Shown here: piece after piece, positions 18,284 to 28,566 of the stretch
How the letters are laid out: each line of letters starts with the position of its first letter
Position numbering within the stretch: the stretch's first letter is position 1
From: an uncultured Bacteroidota bacterium
Lineage (GTDB): Bacteria > Bacteroidota > Bacteroidia > Flavobacteriales > Flavobacteriaceae
Assembly: GCA_902520835.1 (NCBI GenBank)
Contig: CABYPD010000001.1
Span: 62,001 to 126,000, forward strand
Length of the DNA stretch: 64,000 bases
Reading direction: 5' to 3'
Program-made: the position numbers and the translations under genes
The notes under the pieces: generated by a model
The model's input: only the letters and a program-made list of their open reading frames with translations
Database searches by the model: none
Told to the model about the DNA's origin: nothing

Positions 18284-18314
18284 AAAAACCACTCTTTTAG
18301 AGTGGTTTTTTTTT
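18284..18314. terminator. Rho-independent terminator after proteorhodopsin (probably bidirectional)
   Basis: A 12-bp stem (AAAAACCACTCT / AGAGTGGTTTTT) with a TTT loop is followed by more T residues on the plus strand. On the minus strand the hairpin is also followed by a T-run, and it overlaps the argS stop codon, so it can end both converging transcripts. Confidence 0.9.
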
Positions 18315-20058
18315 ACATTCTTTCCGGCATATCTATCCCTAAAAGATACATTGATGTTTTAATTTGTTCACCAACTTTTGTAGACAGGTGAATTCTAAAA
18401 CTATTAATTGGTTTATTTCCTAAAATTGTGAATGATTGATAGAATGAATTATAAGACTTGACTAATTCATATATATAATTTGCAATCAAAGCAGGGTTAA
18501 GATTTTTACATGCAGATTTGGCAATTAAATCAAACTCTGATAATAAAATTATAATTTCTCTTTCTTTTTCATTTAAATTAACTTTACTAAAATCCAAGTT
18601 ATTGTTATTTTTTTTCTCAAGTGACTTTATTCTAGCATAGGTATATTGAATAAATGGTCCTGTATTCCCATTGAAATCTATTGATGCGTTAGGGTCAAAT
18701 AAAATTCTTTTTTTAGGATCAACTTTTAAAATATGATACTTTAAAGCGCCTAAAGCAATTGTCTTATATAAATCATTTTTTTTATGATCTGAATAATCAT
18801 TGGTTTTACCTAGTGATTCTGAAATTGATTTAGCTTTTTCAACCATTTGATCTATTAAATCATCTGCATCCACAACAGTTCCTTCTCGACTTTTCATTTT
18901 ACCAGAGGGTAAATCGACCATTCCATAGCTTAAATGTTTTAGTCTTGATGACCATGGATATCCAATAAGACCAATAACTTTAAATAGTACATCAAAGTGA
19001 TAGTCCTGCTCATTACCAGTAGTATATATCATTCCTTTCATAGCAGGATGATCTTTATATCTTAAATACGCCGTACCAATATCTTGAGTTATATAAACAG
19101 AAGTTCCGTCTGATCTTAACAAAAGTTTTTCATCTAATCCTTGACTGGTCAAGTCAACCCAAATAGATCCATCTTCTTTTTTAAAAAAAACATCTTTACT
19201 TAATCCTTCAAGAACTATATCTTTTCCTGTTAAATATGTATTACTCTCATAATATATAGAATCAAAATCAACATTTAATTTTTTATATGTTTGATCAAAT
19301 CCCTCGTATACCCATGAATTCATTTTTTTCCAAAGATTAATTACATCTTTGTCATTTGCTTCCCATTTTAAAAGCATTTCTTGAGCTTCAATAAAAATTT
19401 GAGCATTTTTTTTTGCTTCATCCTCAGAAAAACCTTTTAATACTAATTGTTTTACTTGATGTTCAAATTCATCATTATATTTAACATAATATTTTCCAAC
19501 AAAATGATCACCCTTTAGGCCTTCAGATTCAGGCGAGGAGTCATTCCCGAATTTGATCCAAGCAACCATAGATTTACATATATGTATTCCCCTATCATTA
19601 ATTATTTGAGTTTTATGGACATTGATAGAATTATATTGAAAAATTCTTGAAACTGAATCTCCCAAAAGAATATTTCTAATATGACCTAGATGTAATGGTT
19701 TATTTGTATTAGGGGAAGAAAACTCTATCAAAAAAAGTTCTTTTTGATTTTTATGCTCTTTGTTTCTAGAATCAAAAACGCTAATCAAAAAAGAATCTTT
19801 GAAAGAAATATTTAAAAAACCTTGTATTACATTAAAATCTTGTATTATTTCAGTTTTACTATTAACATAATTAACTATTTCAAAAGCAATATCATTTGGT
19901 GATTTTTTAATTATTGGTATTAGAGGAAATAAAACAACTGTAAAATGACCAATAAAATCTTTTTTTGTACGTGAAATATCAAAATTTAAAGATGGAATAG
20001 AATACTGATCAAGTAAATATTCTTCAATATTTTTTCTAAGAATATTTTCAATATTCAT
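18313..20058 (-). CDS. argS: Arginyl-tRNA synthetase
   Basis: A 581-residue class I aminoacyl-tRNA synthetase. It has the ArgRS signature SSPNTNKPLHLGHIRN with the HLGH form of the HIGH motif. The degenerate KMSKS loop reads KMKSREGT, and the following VVDADDLID is typical. The C-terminal helical anticodon-binding domain ends in the characteristic LGIDMPERM. It is the last gene of carA-eno-gltA-argS, 15 bases from gltA, and stops inside the hairpin shared with the rhodopsin gene. Confidence 0.97.
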   Translation of the reverse strand: MNIENILRKNIEEYLLDQYSIPSLNFDISRTKKDFIGHFTVVLFPLIPIIKKSPNDIAFEIVNYVNSKTEIIQDFNVIQGFLNISFKDSFLISVFDSRNKEHKNQKELFLIEFSSPNTNKPLHLGHIRNILLGDSVSRIFQYNSINVHKTQIINDRGIHICKSMVAWIKFGNDSSPESEGLKGDHFVGKYYVKYNDEFEHQVKQLVLKGFSEDEAKKNAQIFIEAQEMLLKWEANDKDVINLWKKMNSWVYEGFDQTYKKLNVDFDSIYYESNTYLTGKDIVLEGLSKDVFFKKEDGSIWVDLTSQGLDEKLLLRSDGTSVYITQDIGTAYLRYKDHPAMKGMIYTTGNEQDYHFDVLFKVIGLIGYPWSSRLKHLSYGMVDLPSGKMKSREGTVVDADDLIDQMVEKAKSISESLGKTNDYSDHKKNDLYKTIALGALKYHILKVDPKKRILFDPNASIDFNGNTGPFIQYTYARIKSLEKKNNNNLDFSKVNLNEKEREIIILLSEFDLIAKSACKNLNPALIANYIYELVKSYNSFYQSFTILGNKPINSFRIHLSTKVGEQIKTSMYLLGIDMPERM

Positions 20059-20073
20059 AAAGTGAAATTCAAT

Positions 20074-21375
20074 TTATCTTTTATTAATTGGAACAAAAGA
20101 TCTTCGATTTTCTCCAGTATAAACCTGTCGTGGTCTACCGATTGGATCATTATTCATACGCATTTCTCTCCAATGGGCAATCCAACCAGGAACTCTACCT
20201 AATGCAAACATAACAGTAAACATTTCTTTTGGAATTTTAAGTGCCTTATAAATAATTCCAGAGTAAAAGTCAACATTTGGGTAAAGCTTTCTTGATGTAA
20301 AGTAAGGATCATTTAAAGCTTCTTTTTCAAGAGATTTAGCAATTTTTAATATTGGATCATCTATACCTAAATCTTTTAAAACATCATGAGCGGCTTTTTT
20401 TATAATTCTAGCTCGAGGATCAAAATTTTTATATACTCTATGACCAAAACCCATTAATCTGAATGGATCATTTTTATCTTTAGCTTTTACCATAAATTTT
20501 TTGGTATCTCCTCCATCATTTTTAATAGCTTCCAACATTTCTAAAACAGCTTGATTAGCTCCTCCATGTAATCTTCCCCACAACGCAGAGATACCTGCAG
20601 ATACAGATGCAAACAAGCTGGCTTCAGAAGAACCAACTATTCTTACAGTAGATGTGGAACAATTTTGTTCATGATCAGCATGTAAAATAAGTAATTTATT
20701 CATTGCATTTACAATTACATTATTTTTTACATAATCTTGATTAGGTAGCTGAAACATCATCTTTGTAATATTATCAACATATCCTAAATTATAATCACCA
20801 TATTCAAGAGGTAATCCTTTTCTTCTACGATGTACCCATGCTACAAGAATAGGAATTTTAGCAAGTAACTTTACGATAGAGTTATACATTAAGTCATGAT
20901 CACCATTATCACTTTTATTTAGACTAATTTTTTTTTCAGGGTTAAAAGCAATTAAAGCACTTGTTAGTGAAGACAAAATCCCCATTGGATGAGCAGATTT
21001 AGGAAAACTTTCAAGTATCTTTTTTAAATCTTCGTCAACTATGGAATTTTCATTAATATCATTCAAAAATTTATTAAGTTCAGATTCATTAGGTAGCTGA
21101 CCATAAATCAAAAGAAATGCAACTTCTAAAAAACTTGCATTTTCGGCTAAATCTTCAATTGAGTAACCTCTATACCTAAGAATACCTTTCTCACCATCAA
21201 GAAAAGTTATTGAACTTCGACATGAGCCAGTATTCTTAAACCCTGGATCTATAGTTATTAAATTTGCTTCAGATCTTAGGGATGATACATCAATAGCTTT
21301 TTCTTTTTCAGATCCAATAATTACTTGAAATTCATATTCGTTATTATCGAAATTTAATTTTGCTTTATCACTCAT
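20074..21375 (-). CDS. gltA: Citrate synthase
   Basis: A 433-residue type II (hexameric) citrate synthase condensing acetyl-CoA and oxaloacetate for the TCA cycle. The catalytic His is in LHADHEQNCST, the second His in MGFGHRVYKNFDPRA, and the Asp in the VDFYSG block near the C terminus. The preceding in-frame GTG at 21378 would add one residue; I use the ATG at 21375. It lies between eno (21 bases) and argS (15 bases) on the same strand and is probably part of one operon. It also draws on acetyl-CoA from the beta-oxidation and pyruvate dehydrogenase genes in this window. Confidence 0.97.
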   Translation of the reverse strand: MSDKAKLNFDNNEYEFQVIIGSEKEKAIDVSSLRSEANLITIDPGFKNTGSCRSSITFLDGEKGILRYRGYSIEDLAENASFLEVAFLLIYGQLPNESELNKFLNDINENSIVDEDLKKILESFPKSAHPMGILSSLTSALIAFNPEKKISLNKSDNGDHDLMYNSIVKLLAKIPILVAWVHRRRKGLPLEYGDYNLGYVDNITKMMFQLPNQDYVKNNVIVNAMNKLLILHADHEQNCSTSTVRIVGSSEASLFASVSAGISALWGRLHGGANQAVLEMLEAIKNDGGDTKKFMVKAKDKNDPFRLMGFGHRVYKNFDPRARIIKKAAHDVLKDLGIDDPILKIAKSLEKEALNDPYFTSRKLYPNVDFYSGIIYKALKIPKEMFTVMFALGRVPGWIAHWREMRMNNDPIGRPRQVYTGENRRSFVPINKR

Positions 21376-21396
21376 CACTCTAATTTAATAAATAAG

Positions 21397-22683
21397 CTAA
21401 AAACTAAAGGCTTTTCTTTTAAGATAAATTGCTTTTTCCTTAAGTTCTTCCTCAATTCTAAGTAACTGATTATATTTTGAAATTCTATCAGATCTGGACA
21501 TTGAGCCAGTTTTAATTTGACCTGTTCCAAGAGCAACTGAGAGGTCCGATATAGTATAATCTTCTGTTTCTCCAGATCTGTGAGACATTACTGTAGTATA
21601 TCCATTTTTTTGAGCCAATCTTACAGCATTAATAGTTTCAGTTAATGTACCTATTTGATTAACTTTTATTAATATTGAATTTCCTGCATTTTCAGAAATC
21701 CCTTTTTGTAATATTTTTTCATTGGTTACGAAAAGGTCATCACCAACAAGCTGAACTTTATCTCCTGAAATTTTTGTTAAGTACTTCCACCCATCCCAAT
21801 CATTTTCATCCATTCCATCTTCAATAGAAATAATAGGATATTTATCAACCAGTTCAGAAAGATAATCAGCTTGTTCCTCAGAACTTAGAACCTTGGCATC
21901 TTCACCTTCAAAAATTCTGTAATCATACTTTCCATTTTCAAAAAATTCAGATGATGCACAATCCAAGGCAATCATAACATCATCTCCAGCTCTGTAGCCA
22001 GCACTAGAAATAGATTTTATGATAGTTTCTAAAGCGTCTTCTGTACCATCTAATTTAGGTGCGAAACCACCTTCATCACCAACTGCAGTACTTAATTTTC
22101 TTTCTGAAAGAATTTTTTTTAAATGATGAAATATTTCTGAACCCATTTTAACAGCATGACTAAAGCTTTTAGCTTCGACAGGCATGATCATAAACTCTTG
22201 AAATGCAATAGGAGCATCAGAATGAGAACCACCATTTATAATATTCATCATAGGAACAGGTAGTATAGACGCATCATTACCACCTAAATATTTATATAAA
22301 GGGATTTTATTGAAACAAGCTGCTGCCTTTGAGACGGCTAATGAAACTCCAAGTATAGCATTTGCACCAAGAATTGATTTATTTTCAGTTCCATCTAACT
22401 CTAACATGATATTATCAATTTCTTCTTGATTTAAAACTGATTTTCCAATTAAGGCTTGCGAAATAACAGAGTTAACATTTTCAACTGCAATTGAAACACC
22501 CTTACCCATATAATCACTTCCACCATCTCTCAATTCTACGGCTTCATGTTCACCCGTTGAAGCTCCAGACGGAACTGCAGCTCTACCAAATGAACCGTTC
22601 TCTGTATGAACATCAACTTCTACTGTAGGATTTCCTCTAGAATCAAAAATTTGTCTAGCAGTTATTGTTTTTATTTTACTCAT
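21397..22683 (-). CDS. eno: Enolase
   Basis: A 428-residue glycolytic enzyme interconverting 2-phosphoglycerate and phosphoenolpyruvate. It opens [17 protein letters not shown] and has the catalytic GDEGGFAP, the Mg ligands in [20 protein letters not shown] and VGDDLFVTN, and the substrate-binding LIKVNQIGT and SHRSGETED. The length is standard. It begins 2 bases after the carA stop, so the two are almost certainly cotranscribed. Confidence 0.98.
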   Translation of the reverse strand: MSKIKTITARQIFDSRGNPTVEVDVHTENGSFGRAAVPSGASTGEHEAVELRDGGSDYMGKGVSIAVENVNSVISQALIGKSVLNQEEIDNIMLELDGTENKSILGANAILGVSLAVSKAAACFNKIPLYKYLGGNDASILPVPMMNIINGGSHSDAPIAFQEFMIMPVEAKSFSHAVKMGSEIFHHLKKILSERKLSTAVGDEGGFAPKLDGTEDALETIIKSISSAGYRAGDDVMIALDCASSEFFENGKYDYRIFEGEDAKVLSSEEQADYLSELVDKYPIISIEDGMDENDWDGWKYLTKISGDKVQLVGDDLFVTNEKILQKGISENAGNSILIKVNQIGTLTETINAVRLAQKNGYTTVMSHRSGETEDYTISDLSVALGTGQIKTGSMSRSDRISKYNQLLRIEEELKEKAIYLKRKAFSF

Positions 22684-22685
22684 TA

Positions 22686-23792
22686 TTATTTTTTAATCAT
22701 TTGAACAAATTCATCAAAGAGATATGATGAATCATGAGGACCTGCACTAGCTTCGGGATGAAACTGGACTGAAAAACAATCTTTATTTTTATGTCGAATT
22801 CCAGCTATAGTATCATCATTTAAATGTAAGTGTGTTATCTCAATATTATTATTTTCTTCTGTATCTTCTCTATTTATAGCAAAACCATGGTTTTGTGATG
22901 TAATTTCTCCTTTACCTGTTTTCAAATTAATGACCGGATGATTAATCCCTCGATGACCATTATGCATTTTATAAGTTTTTATACCATTAGCTAGAGCAAT
23001 TACTTGATGACCTAAACATATTCCAAAAAGTGGTTTATTTGAATCTATTATCTGTTTTGCAACTTTAATTGCATTTTCAAGGGGTTCAGGATCACCTGGT
23101 CCGTTCGAGATAAAAAAAGCGTCGGGAGACCATTTACACATTTCATCATACGAAGCGCTGTGAGGAAAAACTTTCATGTAGCAATCTCTTGATGAAAGAT
23201 TCCTAAGTATATTATTTTTAATTCCTAAATCTAAAACTGCAACCTTATAAGTGGAATTTTCATCTCCAAAAAAATATGGTTCTTTGGTTGAAACTTTTGA
23301 GGCTAGCTCTAAACCACTCATGTTTGGAACCTTTTCAAGACTCTTTTTTAATTCATTAAGCTTATTAATACTTTCAGTAGTTATTAATGCATTCATGGCA
23401 CCATTATCTCTAATATAGCTAACTAAAGCTCGAGTATCAACATCTGATATGGTAACAATTTTATTTTTATTTAAAAAATCAAATAAAGATGTACTGGAGC
23501 CATACCTAGAATGAGTAAAACTAAAGTTTTTACAAATTAAACCAGCGATTTTGACAGAATCAGATTCAACTTCTTCTAAGTTAGTACCATAGTTACCAAT
23601 ATGAACATTAGCCATTACCATTAATTGACCGTTATATGAAGGGTCAGTAAATATTTCTTGATAACCAGTCATTCCTGTATTAAAACACAATTCACCATAA
23701 GCAGTTCCATCAACACCTATAGACTTACCATGGAAAACAGTTCCGTCACTTAGAAGAATGAAAGCTTTTTTGCGAAAGTTGTACTGATTCAA
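22686..23792 (-). CDS. carA: Carbamoyl-phosphate synthase small (glutaminase) subunit
   Basis: A 368-residue glutamine amidotransferase subunit that hydrolyses glutamine and passes ammonia to CarB for pyrimidine and arginine synthesis. The C-terminal class I glutaminase has the nucleophile in GICLGHQV and the His/Glu pair in [12 protein letters not shown]. The N-terminal half has [13 protein letters not shown] and [14 protein letters not shown]. The start is TTG at 23792, with a perfect TAnnTTTG 16 bases upstream. carB is not in the window. The position after rplQ is common in Flavobacteriia, but a strong hairpin separates the two, so carA heads its own unit with eno. Confidence 0.96.
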   Translation of the reverse strand: MNQYNFRKKAFILLSDGTVFHGKSIGVDGTAYGELCFNTGMTGYQEIFTDPSYNGQLMVMANVHIGNYGTNLEEVESDSVKIAGLICKNFSFTHSRYGSSTSLFDFLNKNKIVTISDVDTRALVSYIRDNGAMNALITTESINKLNELKKSLEKVPNMSGLELASKVSTKEPYFFGDENSTYKVAVLDLGIKNNILRNLSSRDCYMKVFPHSASYDEMCKWSPDAFFISNGPGDPEPLENAIKVAKQIIDSNKPLFGICLGHQVIALANGIKTYKMHNGHRGINHPVINLKTGKGEITSQNHGFAINREDTEENNNIEITHLHLNDDTIAGIRHKNKDCFSVQFHPEASAGPHDSSYLFDEFVQMIKK

Positions 23793-23808
23793 TTTTAAAA
23801 ATTAAAGG

Positions 23809-23816
23809 CAAAATTA
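23809..23816 (-). promoter_or_regulatory. -7 promoter element (TAATTTTG) of carA-eno-gltA-argS
   Basis: An exact minus-strand TAnnTTTG match ending 16 bases before the TTG start of carA, located just beyond the rplQ terminator. It fits a new transcription unit starting here. Confidence 0.45.
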
Positions 23817-23820
23817 AAAC

Positions 23821-23851
23821 AAAAAAAAAGATAAACATATAGTTTATCTTT
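23821..23851 (-). terminator. Rho-independent terminator of the ribosomal protein operon
   Basis: Read on the minus strand, a 10-bp perfect stem (AAAGATAAAC / GTTTATCTTT) with a 5-base loop is followed by a run of at least six T. It lies 25 bases after the rplQ stop and ends the long rpsL-rplQ unit before carA. Confidence 0.88.
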
Positions 23852-23875
23852 AAAGTTATTAAGAATGGTTAGAAT

Positions 23876-24490
23876 CTATTCTTTTTTTTCTGAATCCTCT
23901 TTTTCAATACCATCATTTTGGGCAGGTGCCTCTTCAACAGCAGGGGCTTCTTCGGCAGCAGGTGCCTCTTCAACAGCAGGTGCCTCTTCAATAGCAGATG
24001 CCTCTTCAACAGCAGGTGCTTCTTCAGAAACTAATTTTTGTTCAGTTGTTAAGTTTTGAGCATTATCATTAGATGATTTTTTCTTTCTTCTTCTTCTTTT
24101 TCTTGAAACAGGTTTAGTAGTTGAATATGTATCATTATAATCAACAAGTTCAATCATAGCCATATTAGCATTATCTCCCAATCTATTTCCTAACTTGATT
24201 ATTCTAGTGTAGCCGCCAGGTCTATCTCCAACTTTTACAGATATTTCTCTAAAGAGTTCAGTGACAGCATATTTATTTCTTAAATATCTAAATACTATTC
24301 TTCTGTTATGAGTTGAGTCATTTTTAGATTTTGTTATTAAAGGTTCAACAAAAAGCTTAAGTGCCTTAGCTTTGGTAAGTGTTGTATTTATTGATTTGTG
24401 TTCAATTAAAGAACAAGCCATATTTGCCAACATATATTTACGATGACCTCTTTTTCTTCCAAGATGAGGGAATTTTTTACCGTGTCTCAT
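23876..24490 (-). CDS. rplQ: 50S ribosomal protein L17 with long acidic C-terminal tail
   Basis: A 204-residue L17. The first ~120 residues are the normal domain, opening [21 protein letters not shown] and containing [11 protein letters not shown] and [17 protein letters not shown]. It continues into a basic [10 protein letters not shown] patch and then a low-complexity tail of about six hexapeptides of the type EEAPAV, rich in Glu, Ala and Pro. Typical bacterial L17 is 115-130 residues, but extended tails are known in Bacteroidota. The tail is encoded by an 18-bp tandem repeat. It is the last gene of the operon, followed by a hairpin terminator. Confidence 0.96.
   Translation of the reverse strand: MRHGKKFPHLGRKRGHRKYMLANMACSLIEHKSINTTLTKAKALKLFVEPLITKSKNDSTHNRRIVFRYLRNKYAVTELFREISVKVGDRPGGYTRIIKLGNRLGDNANMAMIELVDYNDTYSTTKPVSRKRRRRKKKSSNDNAQNLTTEQKLVSEEAPAVEEASAIEEAPAVEEAPAAEEAPAVEEAPAQNDGIEKEDSEKKE
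23922..24029. repeat. 18-bp tandem repeat (6 units) inside rplQ
   Basis: Six imperfect 18-bp units run in phase with the reading frame: 23922, 23940, 23958, 23976, 23994 and 24012. The consensus on the plus strand is GCAGGTGCCTCTTCAACA, each unit encoding a hexapeptide such as EEAPAV. The units differ at a few positions, and copy number is expected to vary by slippage. Confidence 0.92.
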
Positions 24491-24502
24491 TATTTGTATT
24501 AA

Positions 24503-25495
24503 TTAATCTTTATCTAGTTTATATTTAGATAAATCCATTCCAAAACTTAAACCCTTAATAAGAACTAATTCTTCAAGCTCAGTAAGAGATTTTTTTCCAA
24601 AATTCCTGAACTTCATCAGGTCTGATTTATTAAATGAAACTAAATCACCAAGGGTATCAACCTCAGCTGCTTTTAAACAATTCAAAGCTCTTACAGATAG
24701 ATCCATATCAATAAGTCTTGTTTTTAATAATTGTCTCATATGAAGTGATTCTTCATCATATGTTTCTGTCTCAGCAATTTCATCAGCTTCAAGTGTTATT
24801 CTCTCATCAGAAAAAAGCATAAAATGATGTATTAAAACTTTTGCTCCTTCTGTTAAAGCATCTTTTGGATCAATTGATCCATCAGTAGTAATTTCAAAAA
24901 TAAGCTTTTCGTAGTCAGTTTTTTGTTCAACTCTATAATCTTCAATTGAGTATTTTACATTCTTGATTGGGGTAAAAATTGAGTCCATGAAAATTGTACC
25001 AACTGGTGCTCCTAACTTCTTATTCTCTTCTGCAGAAACATAGCCTCTACCTTTTTCAATATTTAACTCAAAGTTTAGCTTAACACTTTTTTCCATATTA
25101 CAAATAACCTGATCAGGATTTAATATTTGAAAACCTGAGATAAATTTTTGTAAATCACCTGCTTTGAGTTGGTCCTGCATATTAATTGACACTGAAACAG
25201 TTTCGTTATCAACCGAATCAATTTGACGTTTTAATCTAACTTGTTTCAAGTTTAAAATAATTTCAGTAACATCCTCAACAATCCCTGGTAGAGATGTAAA
25301 TTCATGCTCAACGGAATCGATTTTAACTGATGTAAATGCGAATCCCTCAAGAGAAGCTAATAGAACTCTTCTCAATGCGTTACCAACAGTTAATCCGTAT
25401 CCTGGCTCTAAGGGTCTGAATTCAAACTTACCCTCAAAATCTGTTGAGTCAATCATTATTACTTTATCTGGTTTTTGAAATGTAAATGTTGCCAT
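24503..25495 (-). CDS. rpoA: DNA-directed RNA polymerase alpha subunit
   Basis: A 330-residue alpha subunit that nucleates RNA polymerase assembly and contacts upstream promoter DNA and activators. The N-terminal domain shows [20 protein letters not shown] and [10 protein letters not shown]. The C-terminal domain (from about residue 255) has the helix-hairpin-helix [18 protein letters not shown] and [14 protein letters not shown]. The length is standard. It lies between rpsD (13 bases upstream) and rplQ (12 bases downstream), the usual alpha-operon order. Confidence 0.98.
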   Translation of the reverse strand: MATFTFQKPDKVIMIDSTDFEGKFEFRPLEPGYGLTVGNALRRVLLASLEGFAFTSVKIDSVEHEFTSLPGIVEDVTEIILNLKQVRLKRQIDSVDNETVSVSINMQDQLKAGDLQKFISGFQILNPDQVICNMEKSVKLNFELNIEKGRGYVSAEENKKLGAPVGTIFMDSIFTPIKNVKYSIEDYRVEQKTDYEKLIFEITTDGSIDPKDALTEGAKVLIHHFMLFSDERITLEADEIAETETYDEESLHMRQLLKTRLIDMDLSVRALNCLKAAEVDTLGDLVSFNKSDLMKFRNFGKKSLTELEELVLIKGLSFGMDLSKYKLDKD

Positions 25496-25508
25496 ATTTA
25501 TAATTGTA

Positions 25509-26114
25509 TTATTTCGAATATAATTCGACTATTAATTGTTCTTTAATGTTTTCTGGTATTTGCTCTCTATTAGGAACAGAATTAAAAACTCCTTCCAATT
25601 TATTATTATCCCAAGTAATCCACTCATAAACTGAATCATTCAATGCGATTGATTCTTCTATAACTGAAAGTGATTTTGATTTTTCCCTGACTCCAACAAT
25701 TTCACCTGGTTTAATTAAACGTGAGGGGATATTACAAACTTTACCATTTACTACAATATGTTCATGTGAAACTAGTTGCCTCGCTCCACTCCTGGATTTA
25801 GACAACCCCATTCTGTAGACAATATTATCTAGCCTAGATTCACATAATTGTAACAAAACTTCACCAGTAATTCCTTTACTCCTATTTGCTTTTTCAAAAA
25901 GATTTCTAAACTGTTTCTCTAAAATACCATATAAAAACTTTGCTTTTTGCTTTTCCATTAATTGAATAGCATATTCAGATTTTTTTTGTCTTCTTTTATT
26001 TAAACCATGCTGCCCGGGTGGATAATTCTTTTTTTCAAATGACTTATCAGGTCCGAATATTGACTCTCCAAACTTTCTTGATATTTTTGTTTTTGGTCCT
26101 ATATATCTTGCCAT
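25509..26114 (-). CDS. rpsD: 30S ribosomal protein S4
   Basis: A 201-residue primary 16S rRNA-binding protein. It opens [17 protein letters not shown] and has the [20 protein letters not shown] block and the S4 RNA-binding domain with [20 protein letters not shown] and [10 protein letters not shown]. There is no N-terminal four-cysteine zinc motif. It lies between rpsK and rpoA in the alpha-operon order. Confidence 0.98.
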   Translation of the reverse strand: MARYIGPKTKISRKFGESIFGPDKSFEKKNYPPGQHGLNKRRQKKSEYAIQLMEKQKAKFLYGILEKQFRNLFEKANRSKGITGEVLLQLCESRLDNIVYRMGLSKSRSGARQLVSHEHIVVNGKVCNIPSRLIKPGEIVGVREKSKSLSVIEESIALNDSVYEWITWDNNKLEGVFNSVPNREQIPENIKEQLIVELYSK

Positions 26115-26125
26115 AATTTCTTAAT

Positions 26126-26509
26126 TTATACCCTTCTCCTTTTAGGTGGCCTACAACCGTTGTGTGGATTTGGAGTAACATCAAAAATTTCTGTTACTTC
26201 TACTCCTGCATTGTGTATACTTCTGATTGCCGACTCTCTTCCATTTCCGGGCCCTTTAACATATACTTTAACTTTTCTTAATCCTGCTTCGTAAGCTACT
26301 TTTACAGCATCTTCTGCAGCAAGTTGAGCTGCATATGGTGTATTTTTCTTAGATCCTTTGAAACCCATTTTTCCAGCTGATGACCAAGATATTACCTCAC
26401 CTTTACTATTAGTAAAAGAAATAATAATATTATTGAATGTTGCATTAATATGAACTTCACCAAATGAATCAACAACTACTTTTCTTTTTTTACTTGCTAC
26501 TTTAGCCAT
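26126..26509 (-). CDS. rpsK: 30S ribosomal protein S11
   Basis: A 127-residue platform protein of the small subunit. Diagnostic blocks are [49 protein letters not shown] and the C-terminal [18 protein letters not shown]. It lies 7 bases after rpsM and 11 bases before rpsD. Confidence 0.98.
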   Translation of the reverse strand: MAKVASKKRKVVVDSFGEVHINATFNNIIISFTNSKGEVISWSSAGKMGFKGSKKNTPYAAQLAAEDAVKVAYEAGLRKVKVYVKGPGNGRESAIRSIHNAGVEVTEIFDVTPNPHNGCRPPKRRRV

Positions 26510-26516
26510 ACCTAGA

Positions 26517-26891
26517 TTATTTAGTTACTTTCTTTTTGTTTGCTACTGTTTTTCTTTTTCCTTTCCTAGTTCTAGAATTGTTCTTAGTTTTTTGTCCTCT
26601 AAGAGGTAATCCTAGCCTGTGTCTAATTCCTCTGTAAGATCCAATATCCATCAATCTTTTAATATTTATTTGATTTTCAGCTCTTAACTCTCCTTCGATG
26701 GTAAGTTCTGAAACAGCTGACCTAATTTTAGAAGTATCATCGTCTGACCATTCATGAACTTTTTTATCCTCACTAACTTCAGCTTTTTTTAATATTTTTT
26801 GAGCTCTGCTTTTACCAATACCATATATATAAGTAAGAGCAATAACTCCTCTTTTTTCTTTTGGTATATCAATTCCTGAAATTCTTGCCAT
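26517..26891 (-). CDS. rpsM: 30S ribosomal protein S13
   Basis: A 124-residue head protein contacting the P-site tRNA and bridging to the large subunit. It opens [20 protein letters not shown], has [12 protein letters not shown] and [20 protein letters not shown], and ends in a lysine-rich tail. It starts 4 bases after the rpmJ stop. Confidence 0.98.
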   Translation of the reverse strand: MARISGIDIPKEKRGVIALTYIYGIGKSRAQKILKKAEVSEDKKVHEWSDDDTSKIRSAVSELTIEGELRAENQINIKRLMDIGSYRGIRHRLGLPLRGQKTKNNSRTRKGKRKTVANKKKVTK

Positions 26892-26895
26892 AGTA

Positions 26896-27012
26896 TTAAC
26901 CTTGTCTTTGTTTAAACCTTGGATTTTTTTTATTAATTACATATAATTTACCCTTTCTTCGAACGATTTTACATTCGGGACTTCTTTTTTTTATTGATGC
27001 TCTAACTTTCAT
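26896..27012 (-). CDS. rpmJ: 50S ribosomal protein L36 (zinc-free type)
   Basis: A 38-residue protein that I translated by hand. It starts [20 protein letters not shown] and ends [10 protein letters not shown], a full-length L36. Only one cysteine (Cys14) is present; the zinc-binding CX2C...CX12CX4H set of E. coli L36 is absent, so this is the C-minus form that needs no zinc. It lies between infA (3 bases) and rpsM (4 bases), the standard location. Confidence 0.96.
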   Translation of the reverse strand: MKVRASIKKRSPECKIVRRKGKLYVINKKNPRFKQRQG

Positions 27013-27015
27013 ATT

Positions 27016-27231
27016 CTAATGTCTAAATGTTATTCTTGCTTTGGTTAGATCGTAGGGGCTCATCTCAAGCTTAACCTTGTCACCAGGAAGTAATTTAATG
27101 TAGTGCATTCTCATTTTTCCTGAAATATGAGCAGTTACTACATGACCATTTTCTAATTCAACTCTAAACATTGCATTTGATAATGCCTCAATTACAACTC
27201 CATCTTGCTCTATTGCTGATTGTTTTGCCAT
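27016..27231 (-). CDS. infA: Translation initiation factor IF-1
   Basis: A 71-residue S1-type OB-fold protein that binds the ribosomal A site during initiation. It contains [42 protein letters not shown] and TKARITFRH. It abuts the secY stop (27232) without a gap and precedes rpmJ. Confidence 0.98.
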   Translation of the reverse strand: MAKQSAIEQDGVVIEALSNAMFRVELENGHVVTAHISGKMRMHYIKLLPGDKVKLEMSPYDLTKARITFRH

Positions 27232-28566
27232 CTATGCTATTCTTCTATTTTTACCAGTTTTCATTAAACCATCGTAATGCCTATTCAATAAGTAAGCATT
27301 AATCTGCTGAATTGTATCTATCGCCACTCCAACCATTATTAAAAGTGAAGTTCCACCGTAAAATAATGCCCAACCCTGTTGAATCTGCATCAAAGCTACA
27401 ATAACTGCAGGTAGGACAGAAATTAGAGCCAGGAAAATTGAACCTGGGAAGGTGATTAAAGACATTATTTTGTCCAAGAAATCAGCAGTTTCAGTACCAG
27501 GCTTAATACCAGGAACAAATCCACCGCTTCTTTTTAGATCGTCAGCCATTTTATTTGTAGGAACAGTAATGGCAGTGTAAAAATAAGTAAATACAATGAT
27601 TAAAAGCCCAAATAAAATGTTATATGCTAATCCAAACATATTTGAAAATTCTGTCTGCATCCATTGACCAAAACCTCCACCTATAAGTTGACCTAAATAA
27701 GCAGGAGCAAACATAATTGCTTGTGCAAAAATAATAGGCATTACACCTGAAGCATTGAGTCTTAGTGGAATATACTGTCTTTTCGAGAACATATTATTTT
27801 GGCTACTAACAGCTGTCCTTCTTGCATATTGGACTGGGATTTGCCTCACTGCTTTGACAAGTAAAACACATAAACCAATAACAATTACCCAAATAACAAA
27901 CTCAATTGCAATCATTAATAAACCGCCGCTTCCAGAGATTTGAGAAACAAATTCTTGAGCAAATGATAAAGGCAGTGATGCTATAATTCCCACAGTTATT
28001 AGAAGAGAAATTCCATTACCTATACCACGATCAGTAATTTTTTCGCCTAACCACATTGCAAAAACACAACCGGTTACTAGTATGATTACAGAGGGAATAA
28101 CAAACGAAATACCCTTTCCTAAAACAAATGCAGCATCAGGGACACCAAGGGCACCTAATCCAAACAAATATGCAGGTGCTTGTACAATACAAATTGCTAT
28201 TGTCAACCAACGAGTAATCTGTGTTATTTTTTTTCTTCCACTTTCACCCTCTTTTTGAAGTTTTTGTAAGTATGGAACAGCTACACCCATTAATTGAACA
28301 ACAATAGAGGCAGAAATATAAGGCATTATCCCAAGAGCAAAAACAGATGCGTTTGCAAAGGCACCACCGGTAAATGCATTTAACAAACCTAATAAACCAC
28401 CATCACCTGCAATTTTAGCATTTGCAATAATATTATAATCGACTCCAGGAAGAACTACCTGAGCGCCTAACCTATATATAGCTAAAAAAAATAGAGTAAT
28501 TAAAATTCTATTTTTCAGCTCATCTATAGCCCAAATATTTTTTATTATTTCAATGAATTTCAACAT
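27232..28566 (-). CDS. secY: Protein translocase subunit SecY
   Basis: A 444-residue core of the SecYEG channel in the inner membrane, with ten predicted helices. Signatures include ITLFFLAIYRLGAQVVLPGV at the N terminus, the plug and helix-2 region with FALGIMPYISASIVVQLM, GIGNGISLLI, and the ribosome-contacting loop RRTAVSSQNNMFSKRQYIPL. It follows rplO without spacing and precedes infA, the spc-operon order, so translocon expression is tied to ribosome synthesis. Confidence 0.98.
   Translation of the reverse strand: MLKFIEIIKNIWAIDELKNRILITLFFLAIYRLGAQVVLPGVDYNIIANAKIAGDGGLLGLLNAFTGGAFANASVFALGIMPYISASIVVQLMGVAVPYLQKLQKEGESGRKKITQITRWLTIAICIVQAPAYLFGLGALGVPDAAFVLGKGISFVIPSVIILVTGCVFAMWLGEKITDRGIGNGISLLITVGIIASLPLSFAQEFVSQISGSGGLLMIAIEFVIWVIVIGLCVLLVKAVRQIPVQYARRTAVSSQNNMFSKRQYIPLRLNASGVMPIIFAQAIMFAPAYLGQLIGGGFGQWMQTEFSNMFGLAYNILFGLLIIVFTYFYTAITVPTNKMADDLKRSGGFVPGIKPGTETADFLDKIMSLITFPGSIFLALISVLPAVIVALMQIQQGWALFYGGTSLLIMVGVAIDTIQQINAYLLNRHYDGLMKTGKNRRIA

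Noticed and set aside
23865-24059. Plus-strand open frame rich in Ala-Ser-Gly
   Set aside because: It is the antisense reading of the rplQ 18-bp repeat tail; the repeats force an open frame on both strands.
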